Shown: piece after piece, positions 7,716-17,786 of the stretch
Layout of the letters: every line of letters starts with the position of its first letter
Numbering within the stretch: position 1 is the stretch's first letter
Assembly: GCF_012641405.1 (NCBI RefSeq)
Contig: NZ_JABAII010000017.1
Span: forward strand, 1-64,000
Source: Rhizobium sp. P40RR-XXII
Lineage (GTDB): Bacteria; Pseudomonadota; Alphaproteobacteria; Rhizobiales; Rhizobiaceae
Length of the DNA: 64,000 nt
Direction: 5' to 3'
Made by a program: the position numbers and the translations under genes
Notes under the pieces: generated by a model
Databases searched by the model: none
Seen by the model: only the letters and a program-made list of their open reading frames with translations
What the model was told of the DNA's origin: nothing

Positions 7716-9488
7716 CTATGCGCTTTGTTTTGCTGGTGTGGCGATTGATTTCAGTCTGACAAAGTCCGCCTGCGGGCGGGCATGCATTTTGTTTGTAGGC
7801 TTGAGCGGCCATTGATCCGCTGTGCCCGCTGTAGAGGTTCCCACATCGCCGTCATATTGGAACTGCGCGAGCAGTTCGAACAAAGCCGTCGCTTCTCGGG
7901 CAAGACTGTGGCTGGCGGCCGTCTGCTCCTCCACCATGGCCGCGTTTTGCTGCGTACCTTGATCAACTGTATTGACGGCCTGGCTGATTTCTGCGAGCGC
8001 CGTCGATTGTTCACGCGCGCCCTCTACGATGGCTGCTACATTGGTATCGATCTCCTGGACTTGGGTGGCTATCTCCTGAAGGGCCGATCCGGCATTGGTG
8101 ACAAGGGCGACACCATTGGCGACCTGTGCGCCGGAGGCAGTGATCAGAGTTTTAATTTCCTTTGCTGCCTTCGCCGATCTTTGGGCGAGTTCGCGAACCT
8201 CTTGAGCCACAACGGCAAACCCTTTGCCGGCGTCGCCGGCTCTTGCCGCTTCAACGCCCGCGTTCAGCGCCAGGAGGTTCGTCTGAAATGCGATTTCATC
8301 GATGACACCGATTATGTTCGAGATCTCGCGTGACGATGCTTCGATTTGGTCCATGGCACCGATTGCATTTCGGACGATCTCACCCGAATGCTCGGCATGT
8401 TTTCGCGCTTCTACAACAAGCCCACCGGCGTCTCCGGCACGACGGCTGGAATCCTTGACTGCTCTCGTGATTTCCTCGAGCGCGGCCGCCGTTTGCTCAA
8501 TGGAGGCTGCCTGCTGTTCGGTGCGCTTGGCGAGATCGTCGGCTGCCGCCCTTATTTGGTTTGAGCCAGATGAGATGGCATGTGCGTTATCTGCAACGGT
8601 ACTCATGGCTTGGCTGAGCTTATCGCATGCGCCGTTAAAATCGCCGCGAAGCCGTTCAAGTGAGGGGATGAAGGGTTTTGCGATCGCCTGCGAAAGATTG
8701 CCTTCAGCAAGATTGGTAAGGCATTCGGCCAGTTGGTCGACGTTCTCAACCCGCGCGGTCACGTCTGTCGCGAACTTGACAATCTTGAACACCTTCCCGT
8801 TGAGGTCGAAAATCGGGTTGTAGGAAGCCTGGATGAAAACCTTGCGGCCGCCCTTTCCAATTCGCATGAATTCATCTGCAACCAACCCGCCGCTGGAAAG
8901 CGTCGCCCAGAAGTCTCGATATGCGCTCGACGTCGTATAGGACGGGTCGCAAAACATCGAATGATGTCTGCCTTGGATCTCCGTAAGCGAATAGCCAAGG
9001 GCGGTGAGGAAGTTTTGGTTGGCGGTCAGGACTTCTCCGGAGGGCGTAAATTCAATGAGAGCTTGCGCGCGTGATAGGGCTTCGATCTTGCCGGCATCTT
9101 CCGCCGCCTTCAATTTTTGCCCGGTGATATCCGTTGCGATCTTGACCACCCTGACGGGCTTACCGCGACGAAGAACGGGATTGTAGGAGGCCTCGATCCA
9201 GACTTCCTTGCCGCCCTTGCCGATGCGTTTATATTGCTGTTGATCGAAGGCTCCCGTGGCAAGCTTTGTCCAGAATGCCTTATAGTCCGGCGAGGCCACG
9301 TAAGCCGGTTCAACGAACATGCTATGGTGTTTTCCCACAATCTCCGGAAGATTGTAGCCGAGGGTCCTGCAGAAGTTTTCATTGGCGGTGAGAATTTTGC
9401 CGGAAAGATCAAACTCGATCATGGCCTGAGATTTGGAAATAGCGGCAAGAACAGATATAGCATTTGCGCCGCGATTAAGAATATGCAT
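7716..9488 (-). CDS. Methyl-accepting chemotaxis protein with two PAS domains
   Basis: The 590-residue protein has PAS domains at about residues 15-110 and 135-230 (each with GRHHSMF or GKHHSMF and NPVL or NPIF motifs), a linker with HAMP-like residues, and an MCP signalling domain whose hairpin tip is EIAFQTNLLALNAGVEAARAGDAG. There is no membrane helix, so it is cytoplasmic. PAS domains of this kind often bind flavin or heme, so aerotaxis or energy taxis is likely and fits the oxygen-linked neighbourhood. The ATG at 9488 follows a GGGAG; an upstream in-frame start at 9548 is less likely. Confidence 0.9.
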   Translation of the reverse strand: MHILNRGANAISVLAAISKSQAMIEFDLSGKILTANENFCRTLGYNLPEIVGKHHSMFVEPAYVASPDYKAFWTKLATGAFDQQQYKRIGKGGKEVWIEASYNPVLRRGKPVRVVKIATDITGQKLKAAEDAGKIEALSRAQALIEFTPSGEVLTANQNFLTALGYSLTEIQGRHHSMFCDPSYTTSSAYRDFWATLSSGGLVADEFMRIGKGGRKVFIQASYNPIFDLNGKVFKIVKFATDVTARVENVDQLAECLTNLAEGNLSQAIAKPFIPSLERLRGDFNGACDKLSQAMSTVADNAHAISSGSNQIRAAADDLAKRTEQQAASIEQTAAALEEITRAVKDSSRRAGDAGGLVVEARKHAEHSGEIVRNAIGAMDQIEASSREISNIIGVIDEIAFQTNLLALNAGVEAARAGDAGKGFAVVAQEVRELAQRSAKAAKEIKTLITASGAQVANGVALVTNAGSALQEIATQVQEIDTNVAAIVEGAREQSTALAEISQAVNTVDQGTQQNAAMVEEQTAASHSLAREATALFELLAQFQYDGDVGTSTAGTADQWPLKPTNKMHARPQADFVRLKSIATPAKQSA

Positions 9489-9781
9489 TGGGGTCTCCCA
9501 GAAAATGCGCGTTCGACGCAAATTGATTCGAAAATAATACTGGCGCACTTCGATTAATTAATTGCAAATGCACTATCTCCCAGTATGAGCAATGGCTTTC
9601 GAAAGGTGGAGCGCTTCAGCTAGTTTGGCAGCATCTGCGTTCATATAGTGATTGTATTTGGAAGTGCTATCCTGCAACTACAGGTCATTTGTCCGCACTG
9701 GCCTTGTCTGTGGCCGGTGTTGACCCAAATCACCGAGATTGGATACGGAGCATTTACCCCAGGCTGTGTCTGTCCAATCTA

Positions 9782-10755
9782 ATGCAACTCACGGAATTCA
9801 TAGTGAAAAAGAGGATCCGTCTCCATCAGATCAGCGCGGGAATGTTCGTTCAGGAACTAGAACTGGCTGAGAATGAACCTTCCGGCATGGCGGGCGGCTT
9901 TTATATTTCTTCTCCAGCCGACGTGGACCGGCTCATGCGAAGCCAGCGCTTAGCGTCGTCATTGGTTGCGACATCGGTGCCGACCTTATCGCGGGCAATA
10001 GCTGGGATGTGGAACGATATGATGCGCACCTAAAATCGCAATTCACCGCAGAGAAGGTTGGATTCGCCCGAGAGACAATCAAAGAAACGCAGCCGGATAT
10101 TCGCAACGTTTTGAACCAAGCACGTTTGCGGCGCATTTTCCAACTCGAGGCCGCGAACAGCGTCGTGGAGCAAATCATGGCGGAAGCCGTGACCAATGCC
10201 GGTGCGTTGATTGGAGTCGCGAAGCTAAAGGATAAGGACGAAGGAACATTTCTTCACTCTCTGGCCGTAAGCGCATTGATGATCATCTTCGCTCGGAGCC
10301 TGGGCCTGAAAGAAGAAAGTGTTCGCCTTTTTGGCTCAGGAGGATTGATCCATGATATCGGAAAGATAACGCTCCCGATCGAAGTGTTGCAAAAATCGGG
10401 TGCGCTTACGAGTGAAGAGCTTACGATCATGCGGATGCATCCAGTGCAAGGCTACCGCATGATTGCGTCGATTCCAGGTATACCGAAAGCAATTTTGGAT
10501 ATTTGTCTCCATCACCACGAGAAGTTTGATGGTACTGGCTATCCACATAACCTTGGCGGAAATGATATTCCGTACGTGGCGCGGATCGCGGCAATTTGTG
10601 ACGTATACGACGCCCTTTCAACGATACGGGCGTATAAGCGTGCTTGGTCTCAAGCAGAAGTAATTGATGCAATGCTCAGCTCAAGAGGTCATTTTGATCC
10701 GGAACCCCTAAAGGCATTCGTATCAAGAATGATCATCGGCGATGTTATCCGATAA
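9782..10755 (+). pseudogene. HD-GYP domain protein with N-terminal DUF3391, frameshifted
   Basis: The first part (9782 to about 9950) begins MQLTEFIVKKRIRLHQISAG and matches the DUF3391 start of HD-GYP proteins. Near 9940-9950 the frame changes, and the remainder runs to 10755 in another frame from SVVIGCDIGADLIAG. The HD-GYP domain is intact, with HDIGK, HHEKFDGTGYP and the DVYDAL segment. Joined, the two halves give a normal domain order for a cyclic di-GMP phosphodiesterase. Either this is a real mutation or a sequencing error; an internal start at 10009 could still make the catalytic half. Confidence 0.75.
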
Positions 10756-10883
10756 CGTGTCTGTCGCTTTACTCCGATCCGCATAAAACCGCCGCTCGAT
10801 AAATGTGAACCACAAGTCTGCTGCTATTTTATCTCGGAATGGCAGGCCCGGCACTATCGTTGGACCGACGGGTCTTGCGGTAG

Positions 10884-12380
10884 TCAAATATCTGATTTCA
10901 TGCTTCCGCTCGCCCGTTGTCTCAGGTGCCAGGAGAAAGCTTCTTCAAGAAGGTGCGGTGTATGGCCTTCACGGGCGGTCGCACGCCGGAAATAGTCCAG
11001 CAATGCTTCGCGGTAGTCCGGGTGAACGCATTGGGCGATGATCAACTCGGCTCGCTCGCGCGGCGCAAGCTCACGAAGATCAGCAAGTCCGTTCTCCGTC
11101 ACGATGACGTCGACATCATGCTCGGTGTGATCGACATGTGTCACCATTGGAACTACGGAAGAAATGGAGCCACCCTTTGCCATCGACTTCGTAACAAAGA
11201 TCGACAGGTAGGCGTTGCGCGCGAAATCCCCTGAACCGCCAATTCCGTTCATCATATGGGTGCCGTTGATATGAGTGGAGTTGATATTGCCGTAAATGTC
11301 GACCTCCAGCGCTGTATTAATTCCAATCACGCCGAGCCTGCGAATGACTTCCGGATGATTGCTGATCTCCTGCGGTCGCAAAATCAACCGGTCCTTGTAT
11401 TTGTGAAACTGGCCGAATACCCGTTCGCTGCAGCCTTCCGATAAAGTTATCGACGAGCCCGAAGCAAATACAAGCTTGCCGGCATCGAACAAATCAAAGG
11501 TACTATCCTGCAGAACCTCGCTATACATGCGCAGATGATGAAACGGTCCATCAGCAAAGCCCCTCAGCACCGAATTGGCGATCGTGCCGATGCCGGCCTG
11601 CAACGGCTGCAGGGTCAGGTCGAGGCGACCGTTTTGGACTTCACCCTCAAGGAAGTGCATGAGATGCTTGGCGATTGCTTGGGTTTCCGCATCCGGAGGC
11701 TCGACCGTGGAGAAACTGTCTTTTTCATCAGTGACGACGATTGCAGCTATCTTGCGCGGATCGATCGGCACGTAAGGAAAGCCCACACGGCTATCACAGG
11801 CGACAATCGGGATGGGCACACGCGCTGGTCGTTTGGTGGGAATGTAGACGTCGTGCAATCCCTCAAGGATCAATGGCTGGCTGCAATTGATCTCGATGAT
11901 GACCTTTTTTGCGAGGATTGCAAAGCTGGCGGAATTGCCGATCGATGTGGAGGGCACGATGCAGCCATCCTCGGTAATTGCCGTCGCTTCCACGACTGCG
12001 TAGTCGATTGGGCCTAACTGGTTGGAGCGTAGATGCTCGACGGTTTCGGAAAGGTGCTGGTCGATGAACATGACTTCACCGCGGTTGATCGCGGCTCGCA
12101 ACGTTCTATCCACCTGAAACGGCATCCGACGCTCCAGAATTCCTGCCTCCGTGAGCATCCGGTCGATGTCATGGCCAAGCGACGCGCCGGTAATTAAAGT
12201 GATCTTGAATGGGTCTGTTTTTGCTTTTTTGGCCATGGCGATTGGGACGGCTTTCGCATCGCCTGCTCGGGTAAACCCACTCATGCCAATGATCATGCCG
12301 TCCTTGATGAGACTGGCGGCCGCTTGCGGCGTGGTGACTTTGTCGAGGAGATCCTTTCGACGGATACGGTTTTCGATCAT
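10884..12380 (-). CDS. Acetyl-CoA hydrolase/succinyl-CoA:acetate CoA-transferase family
   Basis: The 498-residue protein has the GMSGFTRAGDAKAVP start, IGTIANSVLRG, the YSEVLQDS segment around the likely catalytic glutamate, and NGIGGSGDFARNA, all typical of the acetyl-CoA hydrolase/transferase family (ScpC or AarC type). It would swap CoA between acetate and succinate or release acetate from acetyl-CoA. It ends a minus-strand run of redox and alcohol genes, suggesting acetate overflow or assimilation coupled to ethanol/aldehyde metabolism. Hydrolase versus transferase activity cannot be settled from sequence. Confidence 0.88.
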   Translation of the reverse strand: MIENRIRRKDLLDKVTTPQAAASLIKDGMIIGMSGFTRAGDAKAVPIAMAKKAKTDPFKITLITGASLGHDIDRMLTEAGILERRMPFQVDRTLRAAINRGEVMFIDQHLSETVEHLRSNQLGPIDYAVVEATAITEDGCIVPSTSIGNSASFAILAKKVIIEINCSQPLILEGLHDVYIPTKRPARVPIPIVACDSRVGFPYVPIDPRKIAAIVVTDEKDSFSTVEPPDAETQAIAKHLMHFLEGEVQNGRLDLTLQPLQAGIGTIANSVLRGFADGPFHHLRMYSEVLQDSTFDLFDAGKLVFASGSSITLSEGCSERVFGQFHKYKDRLILRPQEISNHPEVIRRLGVIGINTALEVDIYGNINSTHINGTHMMNGIGGSGDFARNAYLSIFVTKSMAKGGSISSVVPMVTHVDHTEHDVDVIVTENGLADLRELAPRERAELIIAQCVHPDYREALLDYFRRATAREGHTPHLLEEAFSWHLRQRASGSMKSDI

Positions 12381-12519
12381 GGCGGTCTCGTAAGGTGATC
12401 AGGATGAGGCGAAACTGCTTTCGGCCCGCGATGGCTTCAATTCAAGCAGGCTACTGGACAGGCGCTATTGACCATTCAATCGTCTGGTAAAGGCCCGATA
12501 ATAGGCACTCTGCCCTTCT

Positions 12520-13503
12520 TTAGGGAATGAGCACAGCGGCGCCTTCGAAACGGCCGGCACGCAGGTCAGCGAGCGCTTGATTGGCTTCGCGCAGCGGGTA
12601 GGGGTTGGTTTGCGTGACGATGCCGACCTGTGGGGCGAGGGCCAGGAAGTCGGTGGCATCCTGACGAGTTAGATTAGCGACCGAAACGACCTGCCGCTCC
12701 TCCCACAACAGCGAATAAGGAAAGCTCGGAATATCGCTCATATGAATGCCGGCGCAGGTAACCCGTCCGCCCTTGCGAACGGCTCTAAGGGCGGTAGGTA
12801 CCAAGTCGCCAACGGGCGCGAAGATGATCGCAGCGTCGAGCTTCTGCGGCGGCGTCTCGTCAGATCCTCCGGCCCAGACCGCCCCCAGGGTCCGAGCAAA
12901 TCGCTGAGAAGACGTATCCCCCGGCCTGGTGAAGGCATAGACATCACGCCCCTGCCAACTGGCGACCTGCGCTACGATATGAGCCGCAGCTCCGAAGCCG
13001 TAGAAGCCCAATCGCTTGGCATCGCCCGTCATTTTGAGCGAACGCCAGCCGATCAAGCCCGCGCACAGGAGGGGTGCCAGAGCGATATCATCATCGTCCT
13101 GCCCGAGCGGAAAAGCAAAGCGTGCGTCGGCGATGATCGATGTCGCATATCCGCCATCACGCGTGTAACCAGTAAACCCCGGAGCGTCGCAGAGGTTTTC
13201 GTGATTGTCACGGCAATAGGGGCAGACGCCGCAGGTGTGGCCAAGCCAGGGCACGCCGACACGTTCGCCGATCGCCAGTCCGGTGACACCGAACCCCAGC
13301 GCATCGACGCGGCCGACGATCTCGTGTCCCGGAATGATCGGAACACGAGGATTGGGCAGTTCGCCGTCTACCACATGGAGGTCCGTCCGACAAACGCCGC
13401 AGGCTGAGATCCTGACGCGGATCTCGCCAGGACCTGGCTCGCGATCCGGCAACTCGGTCCAGACAAGCGGCTCGCCGATTTTGTGAAGCACCATCGCGTG
13501 CAT
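12520..13503 (-). CDS. Zinc-dependent alcohol dehydrogenase family protein
   Basis: The 327-residue medium-chain dehydrogenase has the catalytic zinc site CGVCRTDLH and PGHEIVGRV, and the structural zinc cluster CGVCPYCRDNHENLC. The Rossmann segment is LGFYGFGAAAHIVAQVA. It begins 18 bases after adhP stops and is in the same operon. Homologues carry out alcohol/aldehyde interconversion with NAD(P); the substrate is not defined. It is more divergent than adhP and may prefer another alcohol. Confidence 0.88.
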   Translation of the reverse strand: MHAMVLHKIGEPLVWTELPDREPGPGEIRVRISACGVCRTDLHVVDGELPNPRVPIIPGHEIVGRVDALGFGVTGLAIGERVGVPWLGHTCGVCPYCRDNHENLCDAPGFTGYTRDGGYATSIIADARFAFPLGQDDDDIALAPLLCAGLIGWRSLKMTGDAKRLGFYGFGAAAHIVAQVASWQGRDVYAFTRPGDTSSQRFARTLGAVWAGGSDETPPQKLDAAIIFAPVGDLVPTALRAVRKGGRVTCAGIHMSDIPSFPYSLLWEERQVVSVANLTRQDATDFLALAPQVGIVTQTNPYPLREANQALADLRAGRFEGAAVLIP

Positions 13504-13521
13504 CGCAGGACTCCTTTCGTT

Positions 13522-14550
13522 TTATTTTGCGAAGTCGATGACTACGCGGCCTTGGATGTCCCCCTTATGCATGCGAGCAAAGATATCGTTGATGTTTTCG
13601 AGCCTGTCGGTCGCGATCGTCGCTTTGACCTTGCCTTCGCCGGCGAAATCCAGCGCTTCTTGAAGGTCTAGCCGCGTGCCGACGATGGAACCGCGGACGG
13701 TCACCCCGTTGAGGACGGTATCGAAGATCGACAGGGGGAAATCGCCGGGAGGAAGCCCGTTGAGGGAGACCGTGCCGCCACGACCGACCATACCAAGGGC
13801 CTGTTCGAAGGCTTTGGGAGAAACGGCCGTAACCAGTACGCCCTGGGCGCCTCCCACCTCTTTCTTCACAAAAGCGATCGGGTCGTCCTTGCGGGCATTC
13901 ACGGCCAGCGACGCACCAAGAGATTTCGCAAGTTCGAGTTTTTCATCATCGATATCGACTGCGATGACGTTGAGACCCATCGCTTTGGCATATTGAACAG
14001 CCAAATGCCCCAAACCGCCAATGCCGGAGATCACCACCCAGTCTCCTGGCTTTGTGTCGGTGACCTTCAAGCCCTTGTAGACGGTAACACCCGCGCAAAG
14101 AATCGGCGCGATGTCGATGAATGATACATTGTCGGGTAAATGGCCCACATAATTCGGATCGGCAAGGACATATTCGGCAAAGCTCCCGTTGACCGAGTAG
14201 CCGGTATTCTGCTGTTCCTCGCAGAGTGTTTCCCAACCGCCCAAGCAATGCTTGCAATGCCCGCAGGCGGTGTAAAGCCATGGGACGCCGACACGGTCGC
14301 CTTCCTTGACATGTTTCACGCCAGGACCGACAGCAACAACGTTGCCGACGCCTTCATGACCCGGGATGAACGGAGGTTTGGGTTTCACTGGCCAGTCGCC
14401 TTCTGCGGCGTGCAGATCGGTGTGGCAGACGCCTGTCGCAGCAATTTTGACGAGGATCTGGCCGGCACCAGGCGTCGGGATGCTAGCCTCCTCAATAATC
14501 AAAGGCTTTCCAAATTCGCGGACGACTGCGGCTTTCATGGTCTTGGCCAT
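13522..14550 (-). CDS. adhP: Alcohol dehydrogenase AdhP type
   Basis: The 342-residue enzyme has CHTDLHAAEGDWP and PGHEGVG for the catalytic zinc, CGHCKHCLGGWETLC for the structural zinc, and the NAD site GIGGLGHLAVQYAKAMG. It matches the propanol-preferring AdhP/AdhT group that oxidises ethanol or reduces acetaldehyde with NAD(H). It sits between an aldehyde dehydrogenase and a second alcohol dehydrogenase, which gives a route between ethanol, acetaldehyde and acetate. Confidence 0.9.
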   Translation of the reverse strand: MAKTMKAAVVREFGKPLIIEEASIPTPGAGQILVKIAATGVCHTDLHAAEGDWPVKPKPPFIPGHEGVGNVVAVGPGVKHVKEGDRVGVPWLYTACGHCKHCLGGWETLCEEQQNTGYSVNGSFAEYVLADPNYVGHLPDNVSFIDIAPILCAGVTVYKGLKVTDTKPGDWVVISGIGGLGHLAVQYAKAMGLNVIAVDIDDEKLELAKSLGASLAVNARKDDPIAFVKKEVGGAQGVLVTAVSPKAFEQALGMVGRGGTVSLNGLPPGDFPLSIFDTVLNGVTVRGSIVGTRLDLQEALDFAGEGKVKATIATDRLENINDIFARMHKGDIQGRVVIDFAK

Positions 14551-14616
14551 TATGGCACTCCTTGGCTTGGCGTTCGTTCATAAAGGGATGCTCAACGAAG
14601 CGTCCCTTTTTTGCGT

Positions 14617-16008
14617 TCAGAAATGCGCGTCGATGTCGACAACATCGATCAGTTTGTGATTGACGAACTCCTTGAGACCGAGCCCGAGAAGCTCGCGACC
14701 ATAGCCGGAACGACGGATGCCCCCGAACGGCAGGTCTGCCTCGACCTTGGTCGGATGGTTGACGAAGACCATGCCGGTGGAGATGCGCTTCGCGACTTCC
14801 ACTCCATGGGTCGAATTGGAGGTGAAGACTGAGCCACCAAGGCCGAAGGGGGAATCGTTGGCGATGCGCACGGCATCTTCCTCATCCTTTGCTCGAAACA
14901 ACATCGAAACCGGACCAAAGAATTCCCAATAGCGTGCGGGGTTGTCTTCTCCGATATCGGTCAGGATCGTCGGTTGAACGAAGGCGCCTCGATTGGGTAC
15001 CGGCGGCCCGACCTCCTCGGCTCTGGCTCCAAGCTTGACTGCCTCGCGGATTTTGTCTTTCACCTCATCGGCCGCGCCTTTGGAAGACAGCGGCGCCAGA
15101 GTTGTCCTGGGATCGAAGGGATCGCCTGCGATAAGGCCGGCTACGCCCGTGCGATATCGATCAAGGAATACATCGTAGACAGGATCAACGATGATCATGC
15201 GCTTTGAAGAAACGCAGACCTGACCGCCGTTCCAATGACGTCCGAATACCGCCCATTTGGTGGTCTTTTCGAGATCGGCGTCGGAGAGCACCACGAAGGC
15301 ATCAGCACCGCCCAGCTCCATTGTGGACTTCTTTAGCGCTTTGCCAGCCTGAGCCGCCACAACAGCGCCTGCACCTTCAGAACCAGTCAGGGCCACACCA
15401 TGGACGCGGTCGTCATTGATGATCAGCTCGATTTGCGATCGGGTAGCATAGAGGTTCTTGAACGCACCCTTCGGCAAACCGGCCTGTGCCATCAGCCTTT
15501 CGAAGGCGGCAGCGCTCTGCGGAACATTGGAGGCATGTTTCAGGAGCAGCGTGTTTCCGGCGGCGAGCTGCGGTGCCAAGATACGCGCGATCTGATAATA
15601 GGGAAAGTTCCACGGTTCGATTGCCAGGAGCACCCCGAGCGGTTCGTGAACCAAAATGGCATCGCCCTCGGCCGGATCGAGAACCGGCAGCTTCTCAGGC
15701 GTGAGCAAGGCTTCAGCGTGGCGGACATAGTATTCGAGGATTTTTGCAGACAGCTCGACCTCGGCCTTCGCCTCGGAGAACAGCTTGCCCATTTCCAGTG
15801 TTAGAAGTTTCGCGTAGGCATCGCTTTCGCGGCGCAGGATGTCTGAGGCATTCTGAAGAATGCGCCCGCGTTCTGCGAACGATGTGCCTCGCCACTTCAG
15901 AAATGCCTCATGTGCGCCGGCGATCGCCGCACGAACCTCGGCATCGGTTGCGTCTGGGAAGTTGGCGAGCGTCTCGCCGGTATAAGGGTTGATCGTCTGA
16001 TAGGCCAT
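14617..16008 (-). CDS. NAD(P)-dependent aldehyde dehydrogenase (succinate-semialdehyde dehydrogenase-like)
   Basis: The 463-residue enzyme has PWNFPYYQ, the catalytic glutamate in MELGGADAFVV, the nucleophile cysteine in GGQVCVSSKR, and the late FFGPVSMLF motif. It resembles short GabD-like succinate-semialdehyde dehydrogenases, though neighbours suggest acetaldehyde as a possible substrate. It lies 46 bases after pntB and 66 before adhP, in the same direction, so it probably shares the pnt promoter. Confidence 0.9.
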   Translation of the reverse strand: MAYQTINPYTGETLANFPDATDAEVRAAIAGAHEAFLKWRGTSFAERGRILQNASDILRRESDAYAKLLTLEMGKLFSEAKAEVELSAKILEYYVRHAEALLTPEKLPVLDPAEGDAILVHEPLGVLLAIEPWNFPYYQIARILAPQLAAGNTLLLKHASNVPQSAAAFERLMAQAGLPKGAFKNLYATRSQIELIINDDRVHGVALTGSEGAGAVVAAQAGKALKKSTMELGGADAFVVLSDADLEKTTKWAVFGRHWNGGQVCVSSKRMIIVDPVYDVFLDRYRTGVAGLIAGDPFDPRTTLAPLSSKGAADEVKDKIREAVKLGARAEEVGPPVPNRGAFVQPTILTDIGEDNPARYWEFFGPVSMLFRAKDEEDAVRIANDSPFGLGGSVFTSNSTHGVEVAKRISTGMVFVNHPTKVEADLPFGGIRRSGYGRELLGLGLKEFVNHKLIDVVDIDAHF

Positions 16009-16054
16009 TTACCATTCTCCCTTGGAAAAAATAACTTGGATTTGGCCGGCCGCT

Positions 16055-17476
16055 TCAGGCCGCAGCAGCTAGATCTTTTACGGATTGAACCATTTGCGTG
16101 AGCACTACTTGGGCGTCGCCATAGATCATCGAGCAGTTCTCCTCGAAGAAGAGCTGGTTCTCGACGCCGGAATAGCCTTTGCCTTGTCCTCGCTTGATGA
16201 CGTAGACCTGACGCGCCTTGTCGGCGTCGAGGATTGGCATGCCGTAGATCGGCGAGGACTTGTCAGTGCGCGCAGCCGGATTCACCACGTCGTTGGCACC
16301 AATCACCAGCGCGACATCGGTGTTTGTGAAATCGGCGTTGATCTCATCCATGTCGAAGATGATGTCATAAGGAACGCCAGCTTCCGCCAGCAGCACGTTC
16401 ATATGACCTGGCATGCGGCCGGCCACCGGATGGATGGCGAATTTGACGTCCACACCGGCCGCCTGCAGGATCTTGACGAATTCGTGGAGTTTCTGTTGCG
16501 CTTGAGCGACAGCGAGGCCATAGCCAGGAATAATGATGACGCTCGACGCGTAGCGCATGTTGATCGCCGCGTCGGCGGCATCGGCGGATTTCATCTGCCC
16601 ATGAATTTCGGAGCCGCCAGAAGCTGCGCCATCACCGAAGTTGGAAAAAAGCACGTTAGCCAGTGATCGGTTCATCGCCTTCGCCATCAGCAGTGTCAGC
16701 AGCGTGCCTGCTGAACCGACGACCATGCCGGCGATCATCAAGGCGGGGTTTTGCAGCGCGAATCCTTCCAAGCCAACGGCAAGGCCGGTGAAAGCATTAT
16801 AGAGCGAGATGACCACGGGCATGTCAGCGCCGCCGATCGGCAACGTCATCAGCACACCGAAGGCAAGCGCCCCAGCAAAGAACAAGACCGCGAGCCCGGC
16901 GCCCGTCAAAGAGCCGTGCAGAAAGATGATACCGGTACCAACAACGAGCGTTGCCAGGAAGAACAGGCCGTTCACGAGACGCTGGCCAGAAAAGCGCCAC
17001 GGCTTGTCGATCCTGCCATCGAGCTTCGCCCACGCGATAATAGAGCCCGTCAGGGAAATAGAACCGATCAGGGCGCCGATGATAGTGACGGCAAGCAACA
17101 ATGCACCTGAACCGGTTCCGTTGGAAAGCTCGACAGCTGCGATGGCGGCTGCCGCTCCGCCACCCATGCCATTATACAGGGCGACCATTTGCGGCATTGC
17201 CGTCATTTCAACCCTTGCTCCTCGCCACCAAGCCCAACCGCCGCCGACAAGCAATGCCAGGATCCCGAGACCGAGATTGGTCGTCAGATGAGACTTGGCG
17301 GCTTGGTCAAGATCGAGAACCATAAGGAAGGTCGCTGCGATAGCGACGATCATGCCTGCGCCGGCCGTCATGATGCCCGACAGAGCGGTAACCGGCGATG
17401 CCATCCGTTTCAGGCCGAAGATGAAGAGAGCCGCAGCGAGAAGACCGCTCAGGCTGACGAGATGCTGTGCGATCAT
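16055..17476 (-). CDS. pntB: NAD(P) transhydrogenase subunit beta
   Basis: The 473-residue protein has about nine membrane helices followed by the NADP-binding domain (IIIPGYGLAVAQAQ, ALVIGANDVVNPAAR, KRGQGKGYSGVENQLF). It forms the proton channel and NADP site of the transhydrogenase that couples proton flow to hydride transfer between NADH and NADP. It follows pntAB by one base. In this run it would balance NADH made by the alcohol and aldehyde dehydrogenases. Confidence 0.95.
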   Translation of the reverse strand: MIAQHLVSLSGLLAAALFIFGLKRMASPVTALSGIMTAGAGMIVAIAATFLMVLDLDQAAKSHLTTNLGLGILALLVGGGWAWWRGARVEMTAMPQMVALYNGMGGGAAAAIAAVELSNGTGSGALLLAVTIIGALIGSISLTGSIIAWAKLDGRIDKPWRFSGQRLVNGLFFLATLVVGTGIIFLHGSLTGAGLAVLFFAGALAFGVLMTLPIGGADMPVVISLYNAFTGLAVGLEGFALQNPALMIAGMVVGSAGTLLTLLMAKAMNRSLANVLFSNFGDGAASGGSEIHGQMKSADAADAAINMRYASSVIIIPGYGLAVAQAQQKLHEFVKILQAAGVDVKFAIHPVAGRMPGHMNVLLAEAGVPYDIIFDMDEINADFTNTDVALVIGANDVVNPAARTDKSSPIYGMPILDADKARQVYVIKRGQGKGYSGVENQLFFEENCSMIYGDAQVVLTQMVQSVKDLAAAA

Positions 17477-17477
17477 C

Positions 17478-17786
17478 CTACTTCTCCTTGCCGCCGCTCG
17501 CTTTGAACATCGCGAGCATCCTGTCGGTCACCACATACCCGCCGGCCGCATTTGCGGCCCCGAGCGCAACACCGATAAAGCCGATACTCTGGGCGAACGG
17601 TGTGGTGGCATTCAGTAGTGTGTGGAGAGCACCAATGACCACAATGCCGTGGATGAAGTTCGAACCAGACATCAGTGGGGTGTGTAGGATCGAGGGCACC
17701 CGGCTAATCACTTCGTAGCCGGTAAAGGCAGCCAGCATGAAAATATAAAGGGCAATGAGCCATGTCATCGATGTGTCGAGCGTCAT
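17478..17786 (-). CDS. pntAB: NAD(P) transhydrogenase subunit alpha part 2
   Basis: The 102-residue membrane subunit begins MTLDTSMTWLIALYIFML and has three helices with YEVISRVPSILHTPLMSGSN, the PntA C-terminal membrane motif. The split alpha subunit is common in alphaproteobacteria. The ATG at 17786 overlaps the TGA of pntAA (ATGA); a start nine codons upstream is possible but would run inside pntAA. Confidence 0.92.
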   Translation of the reverse strand: MTLDTSMTWLIALYIFMLAAFTGYEVISRVPSILHTPLMSGSNFIHGIVVIGALHTLLNATTPFAQSIGFIGVALGAANAAGGYVVTDRMLAMFKASGGKEK

